Assembly: GCA_041396045.1 (NCBI GenBank)
Contig: JAWKZI010000002.1
Span: 124,001 to 188,000, forward strand
DNA length: 64,000 nucleotides
Source: SHZI01 sp041396045
Lineage (GTDB): Bacteria > Pseudomonadota > Gammaproteobacteria > Steroidobacterales > GCA-2729495
Direction: 5' to 3'
Shown here: one piece after another, positions 43,726 to 52,819 of the stretch
How the letters are laid out: the number at the start of each line of letters is the position of its first letter
Position numbering within the stretch: position 1 is the stretch's first letter
Notes under the pieces: generated by a model
The model's input: the letters and a program-made list of their open reading frames with translations, nothing else
Told to the model about the DNA's origin: nothing
Database searches by the model: none
Translations under genes and position numbers: made by a program

Positions 43726-45365
43726 GGTGGTACCTGCGTGCTGTCACTTGTGGGGGCGCTGCTTCCGACCGAAAGACCAAGTACTCCGGGATTCATAAGG
43801 CCTTGCGGATCAAGTTGTGATTTGAGTGTCATGAGCAGCGCGCGGTTTTCCGGAGTCAGTTTGTTTGCGTAACTGTAGGTGCGTCCCAGCTGGTTGGAAG
43901 CGGCTCCCAGAGAGTCGAACAGCGCCAGGGTTTCGTGCCGTAGCCGGGCAACCATCTCCCGTGCAGCCAGGTTGGGCTGTGGCTCGGTGAGTCTGGCGAG
44001 ATGCTCGGGATCAGGTACCGCACGATGCATCGGCAGCCAGCTGTCGAGCCAGTGAAAGACGGTTTCGAAGCTGAAGGCATGTGTCTGCATCGTAGTGAGC
44101 AGGGTAGACAACTCCACGCCAACCTTGTGGAGCGTTGCCTTGTGCGGTTCGATCATCCGGTTGAAAGCATCGATCAGTTGCAGTGCGTCGCTATGGGGTA
44201 CCTTGGCATTCAGAGCCACCCAGCGCTCACCGGCTGGCCCGAGCACGGCATTGAGATTGTTGAATGGCGCCGCACGCACAGTTACGGGAATGGACGCGGG
44301 GATTTCCTTGCCGCCCTGCGTGTTGAGCAGGTTCCTGCACAGGTCCAGATCGGCTTTGGCAGCCGCTTCACTGCGTCCGGCACAAACCAGATGTAATGAC
44401 CAGGCGCCTTCTGGCACCAGACGTTTACCAGCACCGATGAGTCGTGCGCCCGCTTTCAAGCCGGCCAGCAGGTTCTTCTGATTGCTGACGACCCGGCCCA
44501 GGGTGGCGATGTCACCCTTCAGGGTGCTGCCCGCCATGTTCCGCGAAGTGGTTTCGGAGTCGAAGACGTACGCTTCTTCAGCTGCACCCGAGCGCGAGAT
44601 TACAGACAGTGCCGTAGCCGCAGTACGCGCATCAGGAAAGGCACTCGACAGATATTCGGAATGTCGCGGCATTTCGATCAGCCGGAAGGTAGCTGCGGTT
44701 TTGATGCCCAGTGCGCCTCCGTCATGCACGAACAGGCCGGTCAGGTCCGGACCATGTGTCCGGTAAAACGGTTTGCCGTGGCGAAATCCGGCCTGGCCAG
44801 TCTGCAGAATACGGCCATCAGCAGTCACAATTTCCAGCCCCAGCACGTTCTCTGCAGCGCTGCCATAGCGGGAAGTTCCGAGAAATACGGCGCCATTGGA
44901 CAGGCCGCCACCAACGGTGGCGCGACGTCCGGAAAACGTCCCGAAATAAGGAAGGCGCAAGCCGTGGGGAGACAAGTGCTTGTAGATTGTTTCCCAGGTG
45001 GTACCGGCTCCGACGGTCACCACCATGTTGCCAGGATCGAAGTTGACGATGTCCTGAAGGTCTGTCGTATCAATCACGATGGAGGCTTCCGATACCGGGC
45101 ACGCGCCGCCGGTATAGGACATGCCGCCACCACGCGGGATCAGCGCATAGCCCGCGGCAGAAATCAGTTCCGCCGCACTGGCAAGCATTTGCGTACTGGA
45201 TGGCCGGATGATGGCGGCAGCCGGTTTTCCCTGGGAATAGAGATCGCCGGACAGCAGTTCGCATGCCTCAGTGCTGGTGATGACGCATTGCGCGCCCAAA
45301 ATGTTGCGCAGAGCCTCAACCAGTTCACTGGATCGGTTGGTGCCGGCTGGAATATTTGCAGACAT
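43719..45365 (-). CDS. FAD-linked oxidase/dehydrogenase (GlcD-like, FAD_binding_4)
   Basis: A protein of 548 residues. The PCMH-type FAD domain has YALIPRGGGMSYTGGACPVS (about 73-92), VVTVGAGTTWETIYKHL, and FSGRRATVGGGLSNGAVFLG. The C-terminal substrate domain ends in SQLDPQGLMNPGVLGL, typical of glycolate/D-lactate oxidase relatives. The cofactor is probably reduced by a 2-hydroxy acid or alcohol; the substrate is not predictable. The gene lies in a compact minus-strand cluster with a YCII protein and two paralogous membrane proteins, which could carry the electrons onward. Confidence 0.88.
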   Translation of the reverse strand: MSANIPAGTNRSSELVEALRNILGAQCVITSTEACELLSGDLYSQGKPAAAIIRPSSTQMLASAAELISAAGYALIPRGGGMSYTGGACPVSEASIVIDTTDLQDIVNFDPGNMVVTVGAGTTWETIYKHLSPHGLRLPYFGTFSGRRATVGGGLSNGAVFLGTSRYGSAAENVLGLEIVTADGRILQTGQAGFRHGKPFYRTHGPDLTGLFVHDGGALGIKTAATFRLIEMPRHSEYLSSAFPDARTAATALSVISRSGAAEEAYVFDSETTSRNMAGSTLKGDIATLGRVVSNQKNLLAGLKAGARLIGAGKRLVPEGAWSLHLVCAGRSEAAAKADLDLCRNLLNTQGGKEIPASIPVTVRAAPFNNLNAVLGPAGERWVALNAKVPHSDALQLIDAFNRMIEPHKATLHKVGVELSTLLTTMQTHAFSFETVFHWLDSWLPMHRAVPDPEHLARLTEPQPNLAAREMVARLRHETLALFDSLGAASNQLGRTYSYANKLTPENRALLMTLKSQLDPQGLMNPGVLGLSVGSSAPTSDSTQVPPC

Positions 45366-45377
45366 GCCAGCGTCGGC

Positions 45378-45674
45378 TCAGGTCGGCTTTTGCCAGCTGT
45401 TGATCAGGTCTTTAAAAGCATGAATACGTATGTGCGGCCACAGGCCGGCCCTGGTGTAAGGATCGGCATCGATGATGTCGACGACCTGCTCCCTCGACTC
45501 TGCTTCGATGAGCAGCATGCCGCCGGCTGGTGCACTGCCATCTTCACGCATAAACGGGCCGCCGAGTTTGATGGCGTTGAGGTGTGCCGACATATTCGCC
45601 ATGTGTTCCTTCAACAGCGGTTCGCGAATGCGCATGTTGTCCGCAATGTCTTCCAGATAAACCAGATATAGCAC
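45378..45674 (-). CDS. YCII-domain protein
   Basis: A protein of 98 residues with a ferredoxin-like fold. It starts MLYLVYLEDIADNMRIREPL, contains LKEHMANMSAHLNAIKLGGP with a conserved His, and GGMLLIEAESREQVVDIIDA. The YciI family acts as small enzymes or accessory domains in ring-cleavage and dehalogenation pathways. It lies 12 bases before the FAD oxidase start and 27 bases after the upstream membrane protein gene. Confidence 0.88.
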   Translation of the reverse strand: MLYLVYLEDIADNMRIREPLLKEHMANMSAHLNAIKLGGPFMREDGSAPAGGMLLIEAESREQVVDIIDADPYTRAGLWPHIRIHAFKDLINSWQKPT

Positions 45675-45701
45675 TATCGGCGCTCCCTCATCATTGTGCC
45701 C

Positions 45702-46412
45702 TTAAAAGGGCTGGGTAATTCCGAGCCAGGCCATCGCAACAATCAGCGACCAGAAGAACCAGGCCGCATAACGTGCCTTGCGGTGGCCATCGACAAACAG
45801 GGCATCGACCTCTGCGCTGCGCTCGCCGGCCCGCAAGCGCACAAATCCTTCGCGCCAGCCACGGATGCTGACGCGGAGATAGAGGCCGACGATCAGCAGC
45901 AGCGCATAGACCACTACCTTGGCAGCGATCCAGTTGCTGTGGATTGGCGCCGAATAGCGCAATGACTGTACGCCGACAATGAGCAATCCGGCAATCAGCA
46001 GAATTCGCCAGCCGATGTCAATGCGTTGCCAATATCTGTTCGACGGCTGACGAAGTGTCCGATAGGCCATCCAGACCACAGTCAGCCACACCAGGCCAAT
46101 CAACCACGCGAAAGTCTGACCGCTCACGCCAAGATTTACCGAGCCTCGCATTACAGCAAGTTGCAGGCCCACTACCGGCAGCAGCACTATGGCGGTACGG
46201 GGCATGATGTCGATGGCCATCAAGGCCTCGAGGAAGCGCTCCCGCTCTGCCACCGGCAGGTCCGGCCGTGCGATATACCGTGAGCAGACATACACGCCGA
46301 AATCGCCGCCAAGCCAATAGGCGAAGAGCACGACGTGCAGCACAACCAGCCAGAGATAGGGATCGATAGTCACGGGGCCAGAATAAACCGGATTGGCGTC
46401 CGGTTCACCCAT
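45702..46412 (-). CDS. Membrane protein of unknown function (paralogue of the one at 43057)
   Basis: A protein of 236 residues with about six hydrophobic segments. LHVVLFAYWLGGDFGVYVCS and ERFLEALMAIDIMPRTAIVL match the paralogue at 43057. ATG at 46412 was used; a GTG further in (GTGACTATCGAT) would give a shorter protein starting just before the first membrane segment. It is the first gene of the four-gene cluster and divergent from the conserved hypothetical gene at 46451. Confidence 0.75.
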   Translation of the reverse strand: MGEPDANPVYSGPVTIDPYLWLVVLHVVLFAYWLGGDFGVYVCSRYIARPDLPVAERERFLEALMAIDIMPRTAIVLLPVVGLQLAVMRGSVNLGVSGQTFAWLIGLVWLTVVWMAYRTLRQPSNRYWQRIDIGWRILLIAGLLIVGVQSLRYSAPIHSNWIAAKVVVYALLLIVGLYLRVSIRGWREGFVRLRAGERSAEVDALFVDGHRKARYAAWFFWSLIVAMAWLGITQPF

Positions 46413-46450
46413 AATTGCGACAGCTCTGGCGTCTTTCGAGGTATACCGAT

Positions 46451-47194
46451 ATGAGCAATGGTCCAGTCCACAAGCCAATACGCAATCGCCATGTCCGCGG
46501 CAAGCTGATCTACTGGTATGAGCGCGACGGAAGGCGAGAGGAGCGCGGGCGGGAATGGTTCATGACCACCTGGTATCCGGATGGCCAACGAACCCTGCGG
46601 GCCGTCTCCGAGATCGACAAGGGCCTGGCAGCGGACCGCATCGTGACCCGTGACGTAACCTATACCGTTGACCGCGACCGACAACCGCTGGACTGCCATA
46701 TCCGCCTGCACCAGGACGGTCAGTTCCTCGGTGCCGGCTGGTTCAATTTCCGTGATGGTCGAAGTGAATGCCAGACCTGGGGCATCCCGGCAGGCCGGGT
46801 ATCACAATGCATCGAGGGTACGCCGCCGTCATTCGGCGCTCATGCGATTACCTGTGATGCGACACATCTCGAACGATTCGATCATGGCAGGCCGGAGAAA
46901 GTACAGCCAGCACGCGGCGTGTACCTGTCATCGCCGGAGCACGATGGCTGTTCCGGACCAATGTTGTTTCCCATCAATTTTTCAATTGAGTATGTAGGCC
47001 GTGAAACCATCACGGTCGACGCAGGCACCTTTGAGACCGACCATTACCGCTTCCTGCTGGAAGGTTCTCTGGAGAAGGAGCATCCGACCGAAGAGTTATG
47101 GGTGACGCCCGATGACTTTATTTGCGTCAAGGTCTATGTGGGCGGCTACATGAACGCCAGCTTTGAGTTGGCGGAACTGGAGACGTCGATCTGA
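46451..47194 (+). CDS. Conserved hypothetical protein
   Basis: A protein of 247 residues without signal peptide or membrane segment. The beginning HVRGKLIYWYERDGRREERG and REWFMTTWYPDGQRTLRAVS, the middle CEGTPP-like CIEGTPPSFGAHAI, and VEYVGRETITVDAGTFETDH followed by EELWVTPDDFICVKVYVGGY are reminiscent of a DUF3108-type beta-rich protein often seen near aromatic and steroid degradation genes. I cannot assign a function. ATG 46451 has a GAGG element upstream. Confidence 0.7.
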   Translation: MSNGPVHKPIRNRHVRGKLIYWYERDGRREERGREWFMTTWYPDGQRTLRAVSEIDKGLAADRIVTRDVTYTVDRDRQPLDCHIRLHQDGQFLGAGWFNFRDGRSECQTWGIPAGRVSQCIEGTPPSFGAHAITCDATHLERFDHGRPEKVQPARGVYLSSPEHDGCSGPMLFPINFSIEYVGRETITVDAGTFETDHYRFLLEGSLEKEHPTEELWVTPDDFICVKVYVGGYMNASFELAELETSI

Positions 47195-47210
47195 TGGTGC
47201 AGCTTGTCGT

Positions 47211-48140
47211 TCAGGCCGCAGTTGCGGTTACCTTCAACCCGGCTGGTGTAGTGAATGACAAGGTGTCACCGCGCATCGCCAGCGTTTCGACCGTGCCGTG
47301 TTCCACCCGCACGGTTCCGGAATCGTGCAGTCGACGACGCAGTCCGCTCAGGTTGGCAGTTTTGAACGCGATCTGAAGAATCCCGGTTGCTGGCGGTTGC
47401 GCACGGGGATACAGGTTGGCGCCGCGTACGCCGCGATATTCGATTATTTCTACCTGACCCAGGGCATCGCCCGGGTTGCCCCAGATACTGGCATCCAGCG
47501 CTGCGCCAGGCGGCAAGCCGATCATTGCCTCGACCTCCGGACCTTCGAGGATGTTCTGCATGAGCTTTTCGAGTCCAAGTACGGACGCATAGAACGTTTT
47601 CTCAAGCTCCGCATCCGGCACGATGGTGATCAGCAACCCAATGGCGGCGAAACCCTGTGGCGAGACGGAAACCGGCTGGCCCAGAACTTCGAGCAGCACA
47701 ACATTCAATGCATCGTGTGCCGGCATGTGCGCTTCGCGGAAGCGCAGACCACCGGGTGATGACACCTCATGGTGAACCGGGCTGCGAAACTGGTGGCCTT
47801 GAGCCTGCAACAGTCGCATCCTGTCAGGGAGGTCTTCAGTATGGACGTCAAGACTTTTGGGGCAACAGTCGGTTGCCAATGCAGTCTCCCGCACCGGCGC
47901 ATTCGGATGAGCAAATTCGACCAGATGTAGTCTGCCGTGAACAGCATCGGGCATTCCGACAAGTGCCTGACGCGGGATGGCATCTGCTTGCAGTCCCCAG
48001 ATCCTGGCCAGATCGGCATCGGCGGTGTCCTGGCGCCTGAGGATCGTCAGGCCGAACGTCTCGACCCACAGGGAAATCGCGACATCCAGATCGGCAACGC
48101 CGACCACGATGTTGTCTACAGCGCCGGGATCACCATGCAT
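47211..48140 (-). CDS. Glyoxalase/bleomycin-resistance (VOC) family protein, two domains
   Basis: A protein of 309 residues. The first VOC module begins VDNIVVGVADLDVAISLWVE and contains RLHLVEFAHPNAPVRE. The second begins AAIGLLITIVPDAELEKTFY and has GQVEIIEYRGVRGANLYPRA, each with candidate metal-binding His/Glu. The start at 48140 is chosen because the domain begins there; upstream codons are Arg-rich and unlike the family. It may be a dioxygenase or isomerase. It faces the preceding hypothetical gene end-to-end. Confidence 0.85.
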   Translation of the reverse strand: MHGDPGAVDNIVVGVADLDVAISLWVETFGLTILRRQDTADADLARIWGLQADAIPRQALVGMPDAVHGRLHLVEFAHPNAPVRETALATDCCPKSLDVHTEDLPDRMRLLQAQGHQFRSPVHHEVSSPGGLRFREAHMPAHDALNVVLLEVLGQPVSVSPQGFAAIGLLITIVPDAELEKTFYASVLGLEKLMQNILEGPEVEAMIGLPPGAALDASIWGNPGDALGQVEIIEYRGVRGANLYPRAQPPATGILQIAFKTANLSGLRRRLHDSGTVRVEHGTVETLAMRGDTLSFTTPAGLKVTATAA

Positions 48141-48180
48141 CGGTCGCAGTCTATACCGGTGACGCCGGGGTGATGGGAGT

Positions 48181-48759
48181 TTACTGGTGGCCCGATGCCG
48201 GCTTGTCGAGCAACGCGGCCAGCCATTCCGGAGCTGACGGGAGCGCAGTGGTGCCATCGTTGGTCGTTGCCGGCTCACCGGGCGCCATCGGGTGACGCAG
48301 ATCTTTCGCGAGTCTTAGCGCATCCTCGCGACCACTGTAATAACGGGGAACGCGACCCGTCTCTTCGAATCCCAGCGCACGGTAGAACAGCAGGGCAACC
48401 GGATTCCTGGCACGCACCTCAAGGCTCATCGTGAAGGTCCCGGCGGTTATGGCTGTGTGTTCGAGCCAGAGCATCAGCCGTCGGCCAAGGCCGCGGCGTT
48501 GCCAGCGGCTGTGTACTGCCAGCAGGTTCAGATGGGCGATTTCGTCGCCGAAATGCATGATGGCGAAGGCGGCTGGTGTCGCGTTGCCGGCAGTCATGCG
48601 GGCGGCGATGACCAGCGAGTCAGGATGGTGCAGGTGGCGGGCGACCCGGGCAGGTGTCCACGTCCATGGCAGGCCCACCTCAACCAGCCGGCGGGACATG
48701 TCAGCAATAGCGGCTGTATCGGCAGCACGTGCCGGAGCGATCTCTAGCGTGACGGGCAT
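48181..48759 (-). CDS. RimI-like GNAT acetyltransferase
   Basis: A protein of 192 residues. The acetyl-CoA loop is VHSRWQRRGLGRRLMLWLEH. The RimI-like pattern is SLEVRARNPVALLFYRALGF followed by GRVPRYYSGREDALRLAKDL. It carries about 35 extra C-terminal residues. It could acetylate ribosomal protein S18 or other N-termini, but the usual rimI neighbour (tsaB) is absent, so the substrate is open. Confidence 0.85.
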   Translation of the reverse strand: MPVTLEIAPARAADTAAIADMSRRLVEVGLPWTWTPARVARHLHHPDSLVIAARMTAGNATPAAFAIMHFGDEIAHLNLLAVHSRWQRRGLGRRLMLWLEHTAITAGTFTMSLEVRARNPVALLFYRALGFEETGRVPRYYSGREDALRLAKDLRHPMAPGEPATTNDGTTALPSAPEWLAALLDKPASGHQ

Positions 48760-48836
48760 GCAATTATTCTTGTTATGGCTATGAACCGTTGCCCTTACGG
48801 TAGCGCAAACATGGGTCTCAAGTCTGTCTGAATTTG

Positions 48837-50975
48837 TCAGAAGACACGTTTTCTGTTGCTTCTGGCGCGAGTCGGGCTTTTTGTGGGACTGTCCGCTGGG
48901 CCCGTACCCTTGGGCTGCCAGCTTGGTATCAGGTGCTGTTTGCTGTTGCCAATCAATTCGCTGCGACCCATGCGTTTGAGCGCCTCTCGCAGCATCGGCC
49001 AGTTTTTGGCATCGTGATAACGCAGAAAGGCCTTGTGCAACCGGCGCACCTTGATGCCCTTTGGAACAGTAACGGCCTCGCTGTCGCGCGTCACGCGGCG
49101 CAGCGGGTTCTTCCCGGAGTGATACATGGCAGTTGCCGTTGCCATCGGCGAAGGCAGAAAATTCTGCACCTGGTCCACCCGCAATTCATTGGACTTGAGC
49201 CACAGGGCAAGGTTCAGCATGTCCTCGTCGGTGGTGCCCGGGTGGGCAGCAATGAAGTAGGGGATCAGATATTGCCGCTTGCCGGCGGCACTCGAATACT
49301 TTTCAAACAGTTCCTTGAAGCGGTGGTAGCTGCCAATACCGGGCTTCATCATTTTGTTGAGTGGTCGTTCTTCGGTGTGCTCCGGCGCAATCTTCAGGTA
49401 GCCACCGATATGGTGGGTGGCGAGTTCACGGATATATTCCGGCGACTCCACAGCCAGGTCGTAACGCACGCCTGAAGCGACCAGTACCTTCTTCACGCCA
49501 GGCAGTTCTCGCGCACGTTTGTAGACGCTGATCAATGCCGAGTGGTCGGTGTTCAGGTTCGGGCATACGCCCGGGTACACGCACGACGGCCGCCGACACG
49601 CAGATTCGATTTCGCGGCTCTTGCAGGCCAGCCGGTACATGTTGGCAGTCGGGCCGCCCAGATCGGAAATAACGCCGGTGAAACCGGGCGTGTGGTCCCG
49701 GATGGATTCGATCTCGCGAATAATCGAATCTTCGGAACGGCTCTGAATAATGCGGCCTTCGTGTTCGGTAATGGAGCAGAACGTGCAGCCACCAAAGCAA
49801 CCCCGCTGGATGATGACCGAGAACCGGATCATCTCCCATGCAGGAATCTTCGCGTCGCCGTAAGCGGGGTGGGGCAGTCGCGTGTAGGGCAGTTCGTAAA
49901 CGTTATCGAATTCCTTGGTCTGCAGTGGAATTGGCGGCGGGTTCAACCAGATGTCGCGGGAACCGTGCCGCTGGATCAGGGCGCGCGCATTGCCGGGATT
50001 TGTTTCCAGGTGCAGTACGCGTGAGGCATGGGCATACAACACCGGATCCGCACGCACGGCTTCATATGATGGCAGCCGTACGACACTCCGCGAGCGGTCA
50101 ACCTTGGGTACGCGCCGCTGAAACACCACAACTTTTTCAGCTTGCGATTCGTTCGTTTTTTCCGGTCCGGATGCGCACGCGGGCGTGCCTGCCGACCCGC
50201 CAGCCGGGACCTCCTTGTGCGCATAGGGGTCTTTTGCCGGATCGATTTGTCCCGGTTCATCGATACTGCTGGAGTCAATTTCGGTCCACCCATCCGGCAT
50301 GGCGCCGACCGGGAACGCGGTGCCCCGGATGTCGGTGATGTCAGCGATCATTTCGCCCTTCGCCATGCGATGGGCAATCTCAACGATCTGTCGTTCGCCG
50401 TTGCCATAGACGAGCAGGTCGGCCTTGCTGTCGAAGAGTACGGAGCGCCGCACGGTATCGGACCAGTAGTCGAAATGGGCGACGCGGCGCAGGCTGGCCT
50501 CGATACCGCCGATCACCAGCGGTACACCTTTGAAGGCTTCACGCAAACGCTGTGAATAGACAATGACCGAGTGATCCGGGCGTCGACCCGCTTCGCCATT
50601 TGGCGTGTAGGCGTCGTTGGACCGAATCCTGCGATCCGCGGTAAACCGGTTCACCATCGAATCCATGTTGCCGGCGGTAACACCGAAGAACAGCGTGGGT
50701 GCGCCAAGTTCCTTGAAGGCTTCTGTCGAGGTCCAGGCAGGCTGCGAGATGATGCCCACGCGAAAGCCCTGCGCTTCGAGCAGTCGGCCGACTACGGCCA
50801 TGCCAAAGCTGGGATGGTCCACATAGGCATCGCCAGTAACCAGGATGACATCGCAGGCATCCCAGCCCAGTACTTCCATTTCGGCGCGGGACATCGGCAG
50901 CACTGGTGCCGGTGTCAGTCGGCTGGCCCAGTACTTGCGGTAGGAAAACAGGTCGCGGGCGGTTTCCATGGTCAT
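48837..50975 (-). CDS. ygiQ: YgiQ family radical SAM protein
   Basis: A protein of 712 residues, the usual YgiQ length. The N-terminal region has DVILVTGDAYVDHPSFGMAV. The radical SAM cluster motif is RGCFGGCTFCSITEHEGR (Cys-x3-Cys-x2-Cys, about residue 390). Later signatures are GGYLKIAPEHTEERPLNKMM and QVQNFLPSPMATATAMYHSG. There is an unusual insertion of about 35 residues near 255-290 rich in Ala, Gly and Lys. The function of YgiQ is not settled. It starts one base after the TerC stop, so the two are co-transcribed. Confidence 0.93.
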   Translation of the reverse strand: MTMETARDLFSYRKYWASRLTPAPVLPMSRAEMEVLGWDACDVILVTGDAYVDHPSFGMAVVGRLLEAQGFRVGIISQPAWTSTEAFKELGAPTLFFGVTAGNMDSMVNRFTADRRIRSNDAYTPNGEAGRRPDHSVIVYSQRLREAFKGVPLVIGGIEASLRRVAHFDYWSDTVRRSVLFDSKADLLVYGNGERQIVEIAHRMAKGEMIADITDIRGTAFPVGAMPDGWTEIDSSSIDEPGQIDPAKDPYAHKEVPAGGSAGTPACASGPEKTNESQAEKVVVFQRRVPKVDRSRSVVRLPSYEAVRADPVLYAHASRVLHLETNPGNARALIQRHGSRDIWLNPPPIPLQTKEFDNVYELPYTRLPHPAYGDAKIPAWEMIRFSVIIQRGCFGGCTFCSITEHEGRIIQSRSEDSIIREIESIRDHTPGFTGVISDLGGPTANMYRLACKSREIESACRRPSCVYPGVCPNLNTDHSALISVYKRARELPGVKKVLVASGVRYDLAVESPEYIRELATHHIGGYLKIAPEHTEERPLNKMMKPGIGSYHRFKELFEKYSSAAGKRQYLIPYFIAAHPGTTDEDMLNLALWLKSNELRVDQVQNFLPSPMATATAMYHSGKNPLRRVTRDSEAVTVPKGIKVRRLHKAFLRYHDAKNWPMLREALKRMGRSELIGNSKQHLIPSWQPKGTGPADSPTKSPTRARSNRKRVF

Positions 50976-50976
50976 T

Positions 50977-51702
50977 TCAGTTTTCCCTGGCAGACGCGGA
51001 TGTTTTCCGCAGACGGATATTGAGCATCTCGACCATTACGGAAAATGCCATTGCGAAGTAGATGTAGCCCTTGGGTACATGAGTATTCAGGCCATCGGCG
51101 ATCAACGCGACACCGACGACAATCAGAAACGCGAGTGCGAGCATTTTGATCGTCGGATGGTCAGAGACGAAATTGCCGATTGCGGAGGCAAACAGCATCA
51201 TAAGCCCCACAGAGACGACGACTGCAGCAATCATGATGGCGACTTCATCAACCATGCCCACTGCGGTAATGATGGAGTCCAGCGAAAACACGATATCCAC
51301 CAGAATAATCTGCAGGAGCACGGTCCTGAATGTCATCGCAACGGCCGGCTTGCTGTCGTCGGCCCGGTCCTCAAGCAGATGATGAATTTCCCGGGTGCTT
51401 TTCCACAACAGAAAGAGCCCGCCGACTATCAGGATGATGTCGCGCCAGGAAATCTCCTGCGAAAGTATGGTGAACAGGGTTTCCGTGGCACCGACGATCC
51501 AGGACAGCACCAGCAGCAGGGCGATACGCATGAACATCGCCAGAAAAAGGCCAAGACGGCGGCCCAGGTCCCGTTGGCTGCGCGGCAGGCGATCGACCAG
51601 AATCGAAATGAAAATGATGTTGTCGATGCCCAGTACAAGTTCAAGTGCAGTCAGCGTCAGAAACGCGACCCATGCCTCCGGTTGCATTAGAAGTTCAAGC
51701 AT
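50977..51702 (-). CDS. TerC family integral membrane protein
   Basis: A protein of 241 residues with seven hydrophobic segments. The TerC signature is LTALELVLGIDNIIFISIL with Glu and Asp within the membrane, and the second conserved block is ILVDIVFSLDSIITAVGM. The family exports or balances manganese and similar metals and supports folding of secreted metalloproteins. It shares an operon with ygiQ. Confidence 0.93.
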   Translation of the reverse strand: MLELLMQPEAWVAFLTLTALELVLGIDNIIFISILVDRLPRSQRDLGRRLGLFLAMFMRIALLLVLSWIVGATETLFTILSQEISWRDIILIVGGLFLLWKSTREIHHLLEDRADDSKPAVAMTFRTVLLQIILVDIVFSLDSIITAVGMVDEVAIMIAAVVVSVGLMMLFASAIGNFVSDHPTIKMLALAFLIVVGVALIADGLNTHVPKGYIYFAMAFSVMVEMLNIRLRKTSASAREN

Positions 51703-52033
51703 TATCAGTAACTTGCCACAAGATCCTAAAAGTCTTGTTGAGTCGTCCCGGGGAAGGACAGGAAGGGTAGCACGACGCCAGTGGAGTCATCCTGTTCCGC
51801 CATCAATCGCCAGGCAATTTCCAGAGCCGGACACGCTCCGGGGACCCAGCCAGGGCAGATCTGGCCGATGGTTGATTGATCACCCGGCGCATCCATCGTG
51901 AGCCGGGCAAGGTCCGCCCGTGGTTCGCACAAGCCACTTGATGACCATGGGTTAGACTCCTGTTTATGATGCCGAACCGGGGTCCGGCCGCCAGTCTGGC
52001 GATGCCGCAAGCGATTGCAAAAAGGAGGCCGCC
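51703..52033. other. Intergenic region between divergent terC and methyltransferase genes
   Basis: This 331-base stretch has no convincing gene. A minus-strand frame ending at 51726 could encode 56 residues from 51896, but it has no ribosome-binding site and no recognisable domain. A TATGAT at 51966-51971 is a possible -10 for the methyltransferase gene; no well-spaced -35 was found. Confidence 0.45.
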
Positions 52034-52819
52034 ATGAATTTTCGCACCATCGTCTATCCCGCCTGTCTGTCATTGCTGCTGGTCGGCTGCGCTGGCAGCG
52101 GAACCACAACGCACAAGCCCGCGAGCCCTGCAGTGCGTGAGGCTGCAATCAAGGCCGCTATCAACAACCCGGATCGCCCGGTCAAGGATCACGAGCAGGA
52201 TGTGAAACGCAAGCCTGCGGACGTGCTGGCCTTTTCCGGCATTGAACCGGGACAGAAAGTCATCGACATGATGAGTGCCGGTGGTTGGTACGCGGAGTTG
52301 CTGTCGCGGGTGGTCGGGCCGACGGGGCAGGTATACATGCAGAATCCGCCATCAGTTCTGGAGCGTAACGGTGGCAAGGCTGTGGTTGAGCGGCTGGCCA
52401 ACAACCGACTGCCCAATGTCGTGCGTTGGGACAAGCCGCTGAATGACATGCAACTGCCAGGCAACTACTTCGATGGCGCAATGATCAATCTGGTTTTCCA
52501 CGACTTCTACTCGATCAGTACGGATGTTGATGATGTGCTGGCCGATCTCTACAAGGCGCTGAAGAAAGGTGCGTGGGTCGTTGTGGTGGATCACGCGGCC
52601 CCGGTGGGTACCGGCAACAGCTTTGCTACGAATCCCCGTGGTCAGCATCGAATTGAGGAAGCATTCGCCAAGGCGGCGTTCACTCGTGCCGGATTCAAAC
52701 TGGACGGAGAAAGTTCAGTGCTGAGAAATCCGGCAGACAATCGGCAGAAGGCCTTCTTTGCGCCCGAAATGAAGGGCATCAATACGGATAAATTTGTAGT
52801 CCGGTTTCGCAAGCCATGA
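52034..52819 (+). CDS. Lipoprotein with class I SAM-dependent methyltransferase domain
   Basis: A protein of 261 residues. The N-terminus has a lipobox SLLLVGC (Cys19). The methyltransferase core begins VLAFSGIEPGQKVIDMMSAG (motif I, normally D-x-G-x-G, here DMMSAGGWY), with AMINLVFHDFYSI (motif IV) and VVVVDHAAPVGTG. Such exported methyltransferase-like lipoproteins are common in proteobacteria; no SAM is expected outside the cytoplasm, so the activity is questionable. GAGG upstream of the ATG. It overlaps the next gene by ATGA. Confidence 0.85.
   Translation: MNFRTIVYPACLSLLLVGCAGSGTTTHKPASPAVREAAIKAAINNPDRPVKDHEQDVKRKPADVLAFSGIEPGQKVIDMMSAGGWYAELLSRVVGPTGQVYMQNPPSVLERNGGKAVVERLANNRLPNVVRWDKPLNDMQLPGNYFDGAMINLVFHDFYSISTDVDDVLADLYKALKKGAWVVVVDHAAPVGTGNSFATNPRGQHRIEEAFAKAAFTRAGFKLDGESSVLRNPADNRQKAFFAPEMKGINTDKFVVRFRKP

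Noticed and set aside
51726..51896. Possible 56-residue protein on the minus strand
   Set aside because: The C-terminal codons look plausible, but there is no ribosome-binding site or known domain, and the upstream part reads like non-coding DNA.
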